Assembly: GCA_963576735.1 (NCBI GenBank)
Contig: OY755197.1
Coordinates: 5,468,501-5,532,500, forward strand
Length of the DNA: 64,000 bases
From: Bedellia somnulentella
Taxonomy: Eukaryota > Arthropoda > Insecta > Lepidoptera > Bedelliidae
Direction of reading: 5' to 3'
The position numbers were made by a program, and so were the translations under genes. Shown one piece after another: positions 11,344-21,731 of the stretch (positions are counted from its first letter, which is position 1; each line of letters begins with the position of its first letter). The notes under the pieces were generated by a model, which was not told the DNA's origin, made no database searches, and saw only the letters and a program-made list of their open reading frames with translations.

Positions 11344-14300
11344 TTAATTAGGTAGGGGACATAAACGAGTTGCTGGTCGTACATACGAACCAGAAGCCGT
11401 CTTAACGCGGGCGACTCTAACTACTCCATCCTTCGCGGGAAATACGTCTTCAACAACCCCTAGAGGCCAATGAAGTGGCGGCGCGTTATCCGTTACGACA
11501 ATAACTACAGTACCAACAGAGAGAGGACAAGCGGGAGTGTTCCACTTTTGCCTAACCTGTAGCGTGTGCAGATATTCCGATCTCCAGCGCCTCCAGAAGT
11601 GTTGCAAAACGCGATCGAGAAGAACGTGACGTTCGAGAAGATGAGTCCGATCTTCAACGACTTCAGACGCGGGTAAATACTTTAGCGGGGTGTAAACTAA
11701 AAAATGTGCGGGAGTTATCGCGAGCGGCTCTGCCGGATCAGACGATAGAGTGCGGCAGAGCGGGCGGCTGTTCATGACAGCCTCGACTTGTGTCAGAACA
11801 GTCGTCATCTCTTCGTAAGAGAGCGTTTGCTTCCCGACGACACGAAATAAATGGTTCTTCATACTTTTAATATTTGACTCCCAGTCAGAACCGAAGTGTG
11901 GTGCTCTAGGCACATTGAGATTCCACGTAATACGGTTTTCCGAAAGAATGCGAGAAAATTCGGAACTATATTCACAAGAAATCAAAAATTTGTGAAGTTC
12001 ATCTAAGTGACGCTTAGCTCCTACGTAATTTGTCCCGTTATCTGAGTACATATGCGAAACAGGACCACGGCGTGATAAAAAGCGTTTAAAAACTGACAAA
12101 AAGCATGCCGAACTTAAACTAGAAGCCAACTCGATATGTATGGCTCGAGTTGTCAGACACACGAAAATACAAACGTACGCCTTAACAGTACGTATACCAC
12201 GTCCACGCGAGGGCGTGATCATAAAAGGGCCAGCGAAATCTGTACCCGTGTGAACAAATGGCTTAATAGTAGATACAACACGGCAAGCTTTAAGCTCGGA
12301 CATTTCGGGAAAGTTAGGCTTAGGGCGTAACTTAAAACATGCAATACATTTAAATATGCGACTACGTATAACATTACGTGCAGGAAATATCCAATAACGT
12401 TGTCTTAATATAGACATCATTAGGTCGGGACCCGCGTGACAGTGTTTTTTGTGATAATAATCTATAATGAGATCAACCACATGATCTTTACGCGGCAAAA
12501 CAACAGGGTGTTTTTCGCTAAAACTTATGTCGGCATTCGACAATCGACCACCTACTAAAATTACATCGTTATTTAAAAATGGTGTAAGTCGCTGAAAGGC
12601 ACGGTTACAACATTTGCCTGATTTTAAATTAGAAATTTCATTGTAAAAATAAAATTCTTGTAAGTTTCGTATAATCCTTTGCTCAACAAAATTTAAATCA
12701 TTGGCGGAAATATAATTGCTGCGCGGTAATAAATTAAGGAAGCGGTAAATATAAACTAAAACGCGTAATAACTTCGACCACGAAGAATAACGATCAGCAA
12801 TTCGTAAAACAAGGGGTCTTTCTGTAGTTTGAACAGCCAACACAACCGCAGGCTTCAGCTCAGGCGGCACCGAAATAGTCGAGGGATCGAATTGGGAAAT
12901 AGGCCATGCGTCTAGGCTCTCTTTCATCCATTCCGGACCTTGCCACCAGAGCGGGTGGTTTAATATCTGCGCGGGTGTCAGCCCCCGAGACAAACAATCA
13001 GCCGGATTATCGCTTCCCGCGACGTGATGAAAATGATCGGAAGATAACTCGGCTTGTATCTTTGAAACGCGGTTAGCTACAAAGGTAGCCCAGCGGTGGG
13101 GTGCCGAATGTATCCAACACAAAGCTACAGTCGAATCGGAAAACGCGTGTATACTATTAACACTAACGCGGGCACTACTAACATTCAAAACTATACGTAT
13201 CAGTTTCGCTAATAAAAGAGCGGCGCACAACTCTAAACGTGCGAGGGATACCACTTTAGCGGGCGCAACGCGGGACTTCGAACATACTAGGCGAATCGCG
13301 CGTGAGTTACTATTTTCTACAATAAAGTAAACTACTGCTCCGTATGCCCTTTCGCTGGCATCCGCGAAACCTACCAAGTGTATCACACTTTTACTAACGA
13401 TGCCTAAATGACGCGGTATGGAAATATGATTTAATAAAAGTAGTTCACTACGAAACTTATCCCAAGCAGAGACAACATTCTCTGGAGGGGTTTCATCCCA
13501 ATCACATCCTAACAACCATAATTGTTTTATAATTAACTTAGCATATAAGATAACAGGGCCGATAAATCCCATCAGGTCCCACAGTCGCGCGACACAGGAT
13601 AATATTGAACGCTTTGTAGGACGTTCGCTAGGTAAGCAAACACTTAACGCAAATTCATCAGTCGTGGGTGACCATGACATACCTAAGACTTTATGTGAAT
13701 CCGTTTTATCAAACTCAACTAAAGCTGATAAAGGATGCGATTCAGGAAGAGACTCCAGAACTCGCGGCGCGTTACTATTCCATTTAACGAGATCGAACTG
13801 ACCAAGTTTTAACAATGAAATAACTTCATGTGCCGTCTGCACACCTTCTCTGTCGTTTTCGACCGAGTGGACAAAGTCATCCATGTACAGAGAATTATTT
13901 AAAATAGCCTTTGCACGCGGAAAATTATCACCTTCATCGTAAACGAGTTGCTTTACTGTGCGAAGCGCGTGGAAAGGGCTGGACTTAAGTCCGAAACAAA
14001 CTCTATTGAATTGGAAAACATCTATTGGTTCATTAGAATTAAAGCGGTATAAAATGCGTTGAAATCTTTTATCACTTTCCCGCACACCCAGACACAAAAA
14101 CATCTGGCGTATGTCAGCCGAAAGTGCTACAGGAAACATGCGAAAGTTTATAATAATTTCAAATAAATTACCTTGTAAGTTCTGACCGCTGTATAAAATA
14201 TCGTTAAGCGATTTAGAGCTGCTAGTCTTCGCGCTAGCGTCCAAGACAATACGAAGTTTAGTGGTAGCCTTATCTTCCCGTAGAACCCCGTGGTGTGGGA

Positions 14301-16845
14301 TATAATAAGCAGGCTTAATCTGCGACTCGGAAGTTTCCCGTGGCACGGGTGATAAATAACCTTTATCAATATACTCGCGGATGACGTCATCGTACGCCAG
14401 TTTATAAGCGGGTGAAGCGGCGAGCTTGCGCTCTAAACACATAAAACGTTTTTTAGCGGTTTCCAACGATTGACCTAAAACCGATGGATCATCTTTAAAA
14501 GGTAAAGCTACTACGTATCTACCCGTCGAATCCCGAGTCGTAGTGTTCTGGTAAAACTGCTCGCACGCGCGGTCGTCGGGGCTGCTCACGGGCTGCGCAC
14601 CGACATCGTCGAGCTCCCAAAATCGTCTCACAATCGAGTCAATGTTCGCGTCTACAGAACAGCAAGAGATGGTCGTGCCATACTCAGCCGACAGCACGGG
14701 CGCGAGACCGGATACCACGTACCCAAACACGGTCTCGATAGCGTGTGGTGTTCCCGCAAAACTACTGACTTTATTTGGCAGTAATAAGTGCGAAAAGAGT
14801 GATGCTCCTATAAGAATTTCGATATCTCCAGTAACCGAAAAAGTATCGTCTGCTAAAGGCAACGAATGTAAATACGCGAGCATCGAAGTGTCGACAGCGA
14901 CGGAAGGTAAGCGGTCCGTGACCTTATCGACTACTAAAGTGTCGATCTCGTAGTTAATATCACGATTAAAGCGGGAAAATATTCTTAATTTTAAGTACGA
15001 CTTAATAGTCTTCCTGGCACCCCCAATACCCTTCACGAAGGATATCGTAGGACTTAAATGATTACTCAAACCTAATTTATCACAACACGATTGCGATATA
15101 AAATTGCTTTGAGACGCACTGTCTAATAAGCAACGTACTACGACTTCGTTTCCATAAACGTCGTGAGTAATAACGCGCGCGGTGGCTAGTAACACTGTCG
15201 TAGGTATATTACTGCTTGAATGGCTAATATTATTGCACAAGGTAATATTCGAACGCGGGGTAAATTGCGTCGTAGAAGCAGACGCGGGAGCGGAAATCGG
15301 TTCAGAAAGGCGGGGAACAATGTTTGAATTCGCTGAGTACGTATTAATATTGTTATCAGTTACGTAAACAGGCGGCGCGGGCTCACGCGCAGCGAGTGTG
15401 GCGCTCGCGCAGGCGGGTGCAGAATAGCCGAACGCCTCCGCCGCGCCGCGCGGGGCTGAACCGGTGCGGGCGGCGGGGTGGTGCGGTGCTGCATGTTGCG
15501 TTGGCGCGGTCGTATAATAACTAATAGATTGCGGACAGCTATAAGCGGGTGGATTAACCATAACCGTATCTCGACCATTACAATTAAAATAATTATTTTT
15601 ATCCGCGGAGCGTGGTGAAGAAAGGGACGTCATCGCGACTGCGGTGACGTTTCGTTCTATGTGTAGGGCTGTATGGTGTTTACCTCCACAGTTACGACAG
15701 CGAGACTGTGAATTGCACGCGGATGTTTTGTGTGAAACACTAAGGCAATTCACGCACACATCCCTCTCCTTGACACACTTTAATCTTTCCTCCACAGGCA
15801 TTACATTGAACTTTGGACATTTATAAATATGCGTATGCGATGGGGTATTACATAAATTGCAATTACGTGCGGTTGCGGTCGAAATGTTAACGTATGCCTG
15901 AGTTTTCGGGAATTTAATAGCACGCGGGGGTTGGAAAGGTTTATTAAGATTTGTATTAGGTTTAGTTGTGGAGCGCTGCAGTAACTTTACTTGCTGGTTA
16001 ACAAACATAGTTAACTGGTCGAGGGTAGGAAATTCAGTTGTTTTGTGTTCTAATTCGAACGAACGAACAGTTTCAGAATCCAGCTTTTTTAAAGCAATAT
16101 GTAGTAATAAGTAATCTAATAAATTTGGTAAGTTTAAACCTTTCAGCGCTGAAATGGATGTGAAATATTGATTAGCGAATGAATCAAGGCTATCCGCGGT
16201 TGCTAAGTTGACCTGTTTTGTATCAAGAATACGTTGTATGTAGTCACTAGCTAGTGAACGTTTATCTTCATACCTTTTAACGAGCGCTTCAAATATTATG
16301 TCGTAGTTTTCACCACAAGGCGTTAGACCGGCGAATATTGTTTGCGCCTTGCCTTGTAATTTACCTAGCAAATAATAAATACGTTCAGAATTGCAAAGAC
16401 TAGGGTTATTGTGAACGTTGCTGAGGAAGCTAGCATAAAATAACGGCCATTTATTTGGTTCGCCGTTAAATGCGGGTAGCTCAATCGGCGGTAGGTGTGG
16501 ACGCGCCATTTGTATCTTCTTACAATCAGCGGCTGCGGGTGATGTTTTAGGACATAAAGTCGCACAGCGGTGTTTAACATAACTGTATATATCTTCGAAC
16601 TCGAGCCATAACTTATGAGAAGGTGTAAAATCCGGATTTATTTGAGCACTGAGAACATTAACAGCTTCGACTGTTTCTAAAACTTTTTGCGGGTAACTTT
16701 CTAGCATTTCTACATCAAAAATGAATTTGTCGATGTCGGCTTGGGTGTCTAGTTTTTGAGCGTTGACATAAAGTGATCGAACTCGCTCGAGATAAGCCTC
16801 TAATCTCGATTCTAAGTTAGTTAATTTCGCTCTATTTGTAGCCAT
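11344..16845 (-). CDS. BEL/Pao gag-pol polyprotein
   Basis: This is an 1833-residue single-frame polyprotein. Residues about 115-260 form the gag-like DUF1759 region (LPAFNGEPNKWPLFYASF at 123-140). Zinc knuckle-like Cys/His groups lie at about 329-343, 364-377 and 383-395. The aspartic protease (DUF1758) has LLDSAS at 573-578, with D575 as the catalytic residue. Reverse transcriptase spans about 830-1060 with ALSADIRQMF at 907-916 and YMDD at 987-990; the Met differs from the commoner YVDD of this group. RNase H residues are D1162, E1205, D1237 and D1283. Integrase has an HHCC zinc region (1465-1503) and catalytic D1536, D1602 and E1656. A DUF5641-type tail covers about 1730-1830. The ATG at 16845 opens the frame 155 bases inside the 5' LTR. 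The stop is TAA at 11344-11346. No stops or frameshifts were seen, so it appears translatable. Confidence 0.95.
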   Translation of the reverse strand: MATNRAKLTNLESRLEAYLERVRSLYVNAQKLDTQADIDKFIFDVEMLESYPQKVLETVEAVNVLSAQINPDFTPSHKLWLEFEDIYSYVKHRCATLCPKTSPAAADCKKIQMARPHLPPIELPAFNGEPNKWPLFYASFLSNVHNNPSLCNSERIYYLLGKLQGKAQTIFAGLTPCGENYDIIFEALVKRYEDKRSLASDYIQRILDTKQVNLATADSLDSFANQYFTSISALKGLNLPNLLDYLLLHIALKKLDSETVRSFELEHKTTEFPTLDQLTMFVNQQVKLLQRSTTKPNTNLNKPFQPPRAIKFPKTQAYVNISTATARNCNLCNTPSHTHIYKCPKFNVMPVEERLKCVKERDVCVNCLSVSHKTSACNSQSRCRNCGGKHHTALHIERNVTAVAMTSLSSPRSADKNNYFNCNGRDTVMVNPPAYSCPQSISYYTTAPTQHAAPHHPAARTGSAPRGAAEAFGYSAPACASATLAAREPAPPVYVTDNNINTYSANSNIVPRLSEPISAPASASTTQFTPRSNITLCNNISHSSSNIPTTVLLATARVITHDVYGNEVVVRCLLDSASQSNFISQSCCDKLGLSNHLSPTISFVKGIGGARKTIKSYLKLRIFSRFNRDINYEIDTLVVDKVTDRLPSVAVDTSMLAYLHSLPLADDTFSVTGDIEILIGASLFSHLLLPNKVSSFAGTPHAIETVFGYVVSGLAPVLSAEYGTTISCCSVDANIDSIVRRFWELDDVGAQPVSSPDDRACEQFYQNTTTRDSTGRYVVALPFKDDPSVLGQSLETAKKRFMCLERKLAASPAYKLAYDDVIREYIDKGYLSPVPRETSESQIKPAYYIPHHGVLREDKATTKLRIVLDASAKTSSSKSLNDILYSGQNLQGNLFEIIINFRMFPVALSADIRQMFLCLGVRESDKRFQRILYRFNSNEPIDVFQFNRVCFGLKSSPFHALRTVKQLVYDEGDNFPRAKAILNNSLYMDDFVHSVENDREGVQTAHEVISLLKLGQFDLVKWNSNAPRVLESLPESHPLSALVEFDKTDSHKVLGMSWSPTTDEFALSVCLPSERPTKRSILSCVARLWDLMGFIGPVILYAKLIIKQLWLLGCDWDETPPENVVSAWDKFRSELLLLNHISIPRHLGIVSKSVIHLVGFADASERAYGAVVYFIVENSNSRAIRLVCSKSRVAPAKVVSLARLELCAALLLAKLIRIVLNVSSARVSVNSIHAFSDSTVALCWIHSAPHRWATFVANRVSKIQAELSSDHFHHVAGSDNPADCLSRGLTPAQILNHPLWWQGPEWMKESLDAWPISQFDPSTISVPPELKPAVVLAVQTTERPLVLRIADRYSSWSKLLRVLVYIYRFLNLLPRSNYISANDLNFVEQRIIRNLQEFYFYNEISNLKSGKCCNRAFQRLTPFLNNDVILVGGRLSNADISFSEKHPVVLPRKDHVVDLIIDYYHKKHCHAGPDLMMSILRQRYWIFPARNVIRSRIFKCIACFKLRPKPNFPEMSELKACRVVSTIKPFVHTGTDFAGPFMITPSRGRGIRTVKAYVCIFVCLTTRAIHIELASSLSSACFLSVFKRFLSRRGPVSHMYSDNGTNYVGAKRHLDELHKFLISCEYSSEFSRILSENRITWNLNVPRAPHFGSDWESNIKSMKNHLFRVVGKQTLSYEEMTTVLTQVEAVMNSRPLCRTLSSDPAEPLAITPAHFLVYTPLKYLPASEVVEDRTHLLERHVLLDRVLQHFWRRWRSEYLHTLQVRQKWNTPACPLSVGTVVIVVTDNAPPLHWPLGVVEDVFPAKDGVVRVARVKTASGSYVRPATRLCPLPN

Positions 16846-16980
16846 ATTTAATTAAAATTACGCGGTAAATATAAGTATATAATTAACTACTTGGAGATGC
16901 GGGGTCGCGGAGTAATATTCAACCTGAAGGTAGAATATAATTTACTTAAATATAAAATCAACGTAGACGTGGTAATTAAT

Positions 16981-16997
16981 CCGGCTCGTTTGGACCA
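16981..16997 (-). other. Primer-binding site of the BEL/Pao element
   Basis: In element orientation TGGTCCAAACGAGCCGG lies two bases inside the 5' LTR. It matches the complement of the tRNA-Tyr 3' end except that AAA replaces TT in the middle. The orphan site at 8731-8746 has the canonical form. It is either a diverged Tyr primer or another isoacceptor. Confidence 0.7.
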
Positions 16998-16999
16998 AA

Positions 17000-17478
17000 T
17001 GGTTGCGCGGGCGGGATAGCTACGAAGGACCAGAGCTGGTGAAGGCTCAGCGGATGGCGAAGGTATAGGAAATAGGAAGCAACGTGAGACTCACCTCGTT
17101 CTCGTAACGGACGACTTGGCTTGGTCGATGGCGGCGGCTCCGTCAACAACGCTGCTGTTTTTCTCTTAAGCGGCTACACTTCCACACACAACACAATCTT
17201 ATTCAAATAAACAAATAGTCATAAAACTTCAATATGAAACATGCGGGCGCGGTTCAGATGATGCGGTGTACAGCGGTTTTCGATACGGATATCTAAGTGC
17301 TACTGCTCGCTCGATCGTCTCTCCCCTTCCTGGTCATCCCTCCTCCTCGTATGACATCTCACGCGCAGGTAAGGAAAGGAAAAGGATAGAATGAGACGGG
17401 ATTAACGAGTCCGATCAACTACCCACTTCTAGTTATAAAATAATTTAGGTACGCGGTACGGTAGGTTCGGCGCAAGCA
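17000..17478 (-). repeat. 5' LTR of the BEL/Pao element
   Basis: It is the same 479 bp sequence as the left LTR. The target duplication TATCA follows at 17479-17483. Confidence 0.95.
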
Positions 17479-17622
17479 TATCATTTTACTTGTGTACGTT
17501 ACATTTTTATGATAGAATAGTTTTTGAAGTAAACAAGTTCGCATATTATAAGACAATGATTCTGAAAGAATAAACCTGCTTTTAGACAATAACTAATAAA
17601 AAAATACGAAACTAATATACTT

Positions 17623-17835
17623 ACCATGATAGTTCAGTGGGTAGAACACTCGCCTATCATTCAGACAGGCGTTGGTTCAAATTCCGGTTCGGGCCTACAC
17701 AAATTTGCCTTTTTTAAAGTCAAATGTGTGGTTAATTTATCTTGGTTGTTAACAGTGAGGGAAAACATCGTGAGGAAACCCACATGACTAAGTCGTACTT
17801 GGTCGTGTGACACTGTATTCGTAAAACAGTTTACC
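17623..17835 (+). repeat. Family B SINE, 5' part only
   Basis: It has CCATGATAGTTCAGTGGGTAG (A box) and GTTGGTTCAAATTCCGG (B box). The body continues to about GTGTGACACTGTATTCGTAAAACAG, then family sequence stops. The tRNA-like loop between the boxes differs from the main subfamily (CGCCTATCATTCAGACAGGC), so this is a distinct subfamily or an older copy. Confidence 0.75.
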
Positions 17836-18007
17836 CATCATTTTATTCAATCATGGAAACATATATTTGATATCAGCAGGACTTGGAGGACAGGACCCGC
17901 AACATTCCGGTCTACGCCCCGGGATCTCCACGTGAGGTTTTATGCACAAAAAAATCCAATAAAATTATTTAGCAACCGGTAAATGGCTCATATCTCAGAA
18001 AGCGAGG

Positions 18008-18135
18008 CATTGTTTGGTACCAATACTTCCGATCATCACATGTCATTAACGTCAGAGTATTCACGTTTTTCTTAGATAGTGTAATCACACGATAGGAACC
18101 AGGCCTATCGCCGTTTTTAAACGAATGCATTGTAA
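18008..18135 (-). repeat. Family B SINE, 3' part, diverged
   Basis: It is read on the minus strand. The blocks CGGCGATAGGCCTG, TAGTGTAATC-like and GTCAGAGTATTCACG follow family B order. It lies in opposite orientation to the 5' fragment at 17623-17835, so the two could be halves of a rearranged copy or separate insertions. Confidence 0.6.
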
Positions 18136-18632
18136 TATTCTATATTTATCTAACACTTTGTTAACTCTGTAGAAAGACATTTAAAATAAAATCGTAGCAT
18201 AACCTACCCTCGCTGTATTCATGGCCTACACTAAGGATGATCGCACACAGAACTGAGGATAAATCACGGAAGCTGGCGGCACGTGACCTGGTCTTTCTTA
18301 AGTAGGTGTAGTATTGCATCCGAAAAACTTTTGTTATTATATACGTGATCGGCAGATGGAGAGGATTGTGGATTTACTTGGCACGAGTCATATTACGGTT
18401 ATATAACTGGCGGATAGAAATGAAGGAGGCTTTTGCTGAGTGAAGTAGTTTTGGCCATTTAGTTTTGATTCGAAATTTTATGTGGGCGTTTTATTTGTTA
18501 TGGGTATAGTATGTTTAGTTAGATAAGCGCTGTAAGCGAAGGAAATAAGACGTAATTATACTTGTGCATCTCAGTTCAAGTTTCCATGTTTAGTTAGCGC
18601 AATTTTTGTTAATTCTTTACTATTCTAAAAAA
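18136..18632. other. Non-coding stretch
   Basis: Nothing recognisable was found. Confidence 0.4.
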
Positions 18633-18981
18633 ATAGCCCAGTGGGTAGAACACTCGGTTATCGTGCAAACGACTAGTGTTCAAATCCTGGGTCGGGCCTA
18701 CACCAATTTGTCTTTTCTAAAGACATATGTGTGGTTAATTTATCGTGGTTGTTAACGGTGAGGGAAAACATCGTGAGGAAACCCACATGGCTGAGTTGTA
18801 CTTAGTCATGTGACAGTGTATTCGTACAAAATGGCGATAGGCCTGCCCCCTATCACGTGAGTACACTGTCCATGCAAAACGTGGTACTCTGAACACCAGG
18901 TGACAAAGTCACGTGATGTTCAGAAGTATAAGTACCTCTGCCAACCCCTTCGGGGATATTCGGCGTGAATGTTTGTGTTAA
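18633..18981 (+). mobile_element. Family B SINE, split in its tail by a TTAA element
   Basis: The copy starts at ATAGCCCAGTGGGTAG, so the first few bases are missing. It carries the B box GTGTTCAAATCCTGG and the full body to CGGGGATATTCGGCGTGAATG. The tail then reads GTTTGTGTTAA and is interrupted. TTAATGTTATGTTTATGTTT resumes at 19410-19429, completing a normal TTATG-type tail. Confidence 0.85.
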
Positions 18982-19409
18982 GGGCCTCCCCGCATTTTGC
19001 AGCTATTGCGCTCACTCTTACGTCAAATTTTCTGAGAGTGACAGGGACGGAAAAAACGCGCGCGCAGGATAAATGTAGTTTATTTAGTTTTATTGAATAA
19101 CTATAATGTTTAAATGAAAATTTAAACATCAAAGTTACAGATCTTAAAGCTACGCGTATATAGATACTTAATGAGTTCACATGTATGTTATGCCAGTGGA
19201 GCCTATACGGTTTTTATGAAAACAAAGCATGTTCCAAATCAATTTTTTTATCATATTTTTCAACAAATTATTAAAATGTTAAACATCAAATTTTAACACC
19301 ATGAACTAATCACCAACATATATTTTATTCATGTCATATCAATATCATCAAATCAGACTTTATAGAATTTCCAAACAATCAATATCAACCTATTTTTCCG
19401 GGGACGCCC
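18982..19409. mobile_element. MITE-like element with TTAA target duplication
   Basis: This 428 bp element is flanked by TTAA at 18978-18981 and 19410-19413. Its ends are inverted repeats of 11 bp with one mismatch: GGGCCTCCCCG at the left and the complement of GGGCGTCCCCG at the right (19399-19409). It interrupts the tail of a family B SINE, and removing it with one TTAA restores the tail, which gives strong support for its boundaries. TTAA targeting is typical of piggyBac-type transposases, but no transposase is encoded here and the family is unknown to me. The interior is AT-rich except for a CpG-rich patch near 19046-19066. Confidence 0.75.
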
Positions 19410-19430
19410 TTAATGTTATGTTTATGTTTC

Positions 19431-21466
19431 TAAAAAAAATTGACCAAACAAAAATATTCAAATTATCGTAAAATAATAATACGAATGATACTTAATTAAC
19501 AATAACTATTCGAAACGGTAATTATCTGTAAAACCTGAAAGGAAATCTATTAATATTTAAAAATCTCCCCTAACGTTCAAAAATGAAAAATCTTTCCGCT
19601 TCACATCAAACGAAAGATAAATAGTCATCGTTAATAAACTCCCAAACGATCTAAATTCCTGGATATTTAGCTTTGAGAAATCGCACGCCATAAACTTTTT
19701 TCGTCTAATATTAAAATATCTTGAAAGGTCCGTCTGCTAAACTGTCACAGCAGTGTCGTAATACGAGCAATTTTTAAAGATGAACAACTTTAAGTAATTA
19801 GGGCCCTGTCACAAGTTTTTGACTTTCGAATCCTTTATTTCGGAATCTTGTCGAGTTCCTATTAATTAAAACTCCTGTAATAACACCGTTTCAGGTTTGC
19901 CTTATCTCGAGCGCTTTCAGTCTGCTCTCTCAGGAAATTGTTTTATCAGTGAGAAAATCTTTCTTATGTTAAGTTTTCGTTTAAAGTATACGAGATGATG
20001 CGCTTTCAGGGATTGTGAGTTTAAAGTTTATTTCAATGTTTTTCTCCTAATTTCTAGTAAGTTATAAACATATTTGTAAGTATTTTCATGAGTTTATTCA
20101 AACGTGTAAGTACTTATACTAGTGTGAAAAAGATACAAAATATTTATAGTTTTATTACACATAAATTATCCTCGATTATCCAAAAATATATCATTAGTTT
20201 TCATATACCTCCAGTTGATGTATTCAAACAATCCGTCCAAGCCGAAACGCAGGTACCGAGTCTTTGAATAATTTCCGACATATTTCACGAAACTATTCTA
20301 AACTACAACGTAGCGCTAACGTGAGCTTAAACGACCGTCGTCGCCTGACTTGTGTATCAGCTAGTTGAACTCGTTGCCCTGTCTGGCCTGTGAATATATA
20401 ACGGCGTGATGATATTTTTATTTATATTTAAAAATGCGATTTACTGTGTGGGTAGGTAGAGATTGTCTGGCAAAATCCTGATTAGTCCACATGTAACGGA
20501 AATTAGAAATGTAATTAGTTTATTAGAGAAGTAGGAAGGGAATTTAGCAAAGGGACTTTAACTCAACTCTTAGATCATCCTTCGACCGAAAAAGTAAGCA
20601 ACATAAATATTATTAACTACTAAAGTATTTGACAATCACTATTGATTCAGATGTGCATGTAAGAGAAAATTATAGTGTGACTAATTATGCGTTTTCGTCA
20701 AAACTCAAAACTTAAAACAATTTATCTATAATAATTTAGAAACTCCTCTAATGTAATAAAATATATTTGTAAAAGAAATATTGAAATTATTGGCTAAGTT
20801 ATCATCATCTTGTTATTTGACATATGCATCAGCTGATGTGGTTTTTAAAGACTTAACTCAAAATAAATATTGTTTTCTGTCTCCCAACCAAATTCGCTAA
20901 CAACAGCATACAGAGCCCACTTAAAGTAGTTTGTGGTGTTTCCAAAATAATAAACCTCAAATCTCCAAGAGGAAAAAGCTGTACCCTCCCAAACTTCGCG
21001 TCTCGTTCGCACAAAATGTTTCATATGTTTGCGAAATCTAAATGCTGACGATGATGAAACGAAACTTTGTATCAAGAGTTTATCAACACCGATCTTCTAC
21101 TGAGTTTTCAAACTTCTCGTGAACTCATACCTAAAGTTTAATTATGATACATGGGAATTGTAAGTAGCATTTCATTGTTGGAAATGTGGTTCTTTGAATT
21201 GTAAGTATTTAATTAGTAGGTCTTTCATTAAAGTTTCAGAAAAAAATAAAAGAAAAAGTAAGCTTATTATTTAATGCAGGTTGTCAATAATTGGTCAAAG
21301 TAATCTTGCTTTTATTTTCAAAAATACAAATAAAATATCCACACGTATTGATTGATAGATGAGCGGTGTTTAAAACTTATTAATTTGCTTACCATTTACT
21401 TTTTCTAACATACATTATATGTTGTCTCAATATTTAAAAATATCCAATCTTAAGTATTATTTATGT
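19431..21466. other. Long AT-rich non-coding stretch
   Basis: No gene, tRNA or dispersed repeat is recognised in about 2 kb. Short open frames lack codon bias or any recognisable motif. Confidence 0.45.
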
Positions 21467-21476
21467 TGTATATTGT

Positions 21477-21721
21477 TTGCTGTGTAGTGTCAGCTTAGAA
21501 TAACACTACCCCATTTTTTTCCGGTGGGTGTACGTAAGAGGCGACTAACGGTATTGGGGATTTTAAGGGATTTTGGGCGATGCGGTTGGAGACCTATCAC
21601 CAATAACCTTTATTTTGCCATTTTTTCCCCACTCAACTTTCCAAAAGTGGCTGAGGAACTTCTAGTTCCTTAGCTCTGGCTACCCCTTCTAGGGATTTAT
21701 AGCCGTGAGTATATGTATGTA
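21477..21721 (+). mobile_element. Family A SINE-like retroposon, complete
   Basis: It spans the full set of blocks from GCTGTGTAGTGTCAGCTTAG to GCCGTGAGTATATGTATG. A 10 bp duplication, TGTATATTGT, lies at 21467-21476 and 21722-21731; its first bases blend with the tail repeat. Confidence 0.85.
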
Positions 21722-21731
21722 TGTATATTGT

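Larger units (their letters stand above)
10733..17478 (-). mobile_element. Complete BEL/Pao LTR retrotransposon
   Basis: The element is 6746 bp on the minus strand. LTRs lie at 10733-11211 and 17000-17478, both 479 bp, both TG...CA on the plus strand, and identical by eye. A 5 bp target duplication, TATCA, lies at 10728-10732 and 17479-17483. A primer-binding site follows the 5' (right) LTR and a polypurine tract precedes the 3' (left) LTR. One uninterrupted frame encodes gag, protease, reverse transcriptase, RNase H and integrase, with no envelope frame. The 5' leader between LTR and start codon is 16846-16999. Identical LTRs and an intact frame indicate a recent insertion that may still be competent; this is inference. 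Confidence 0.95.
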
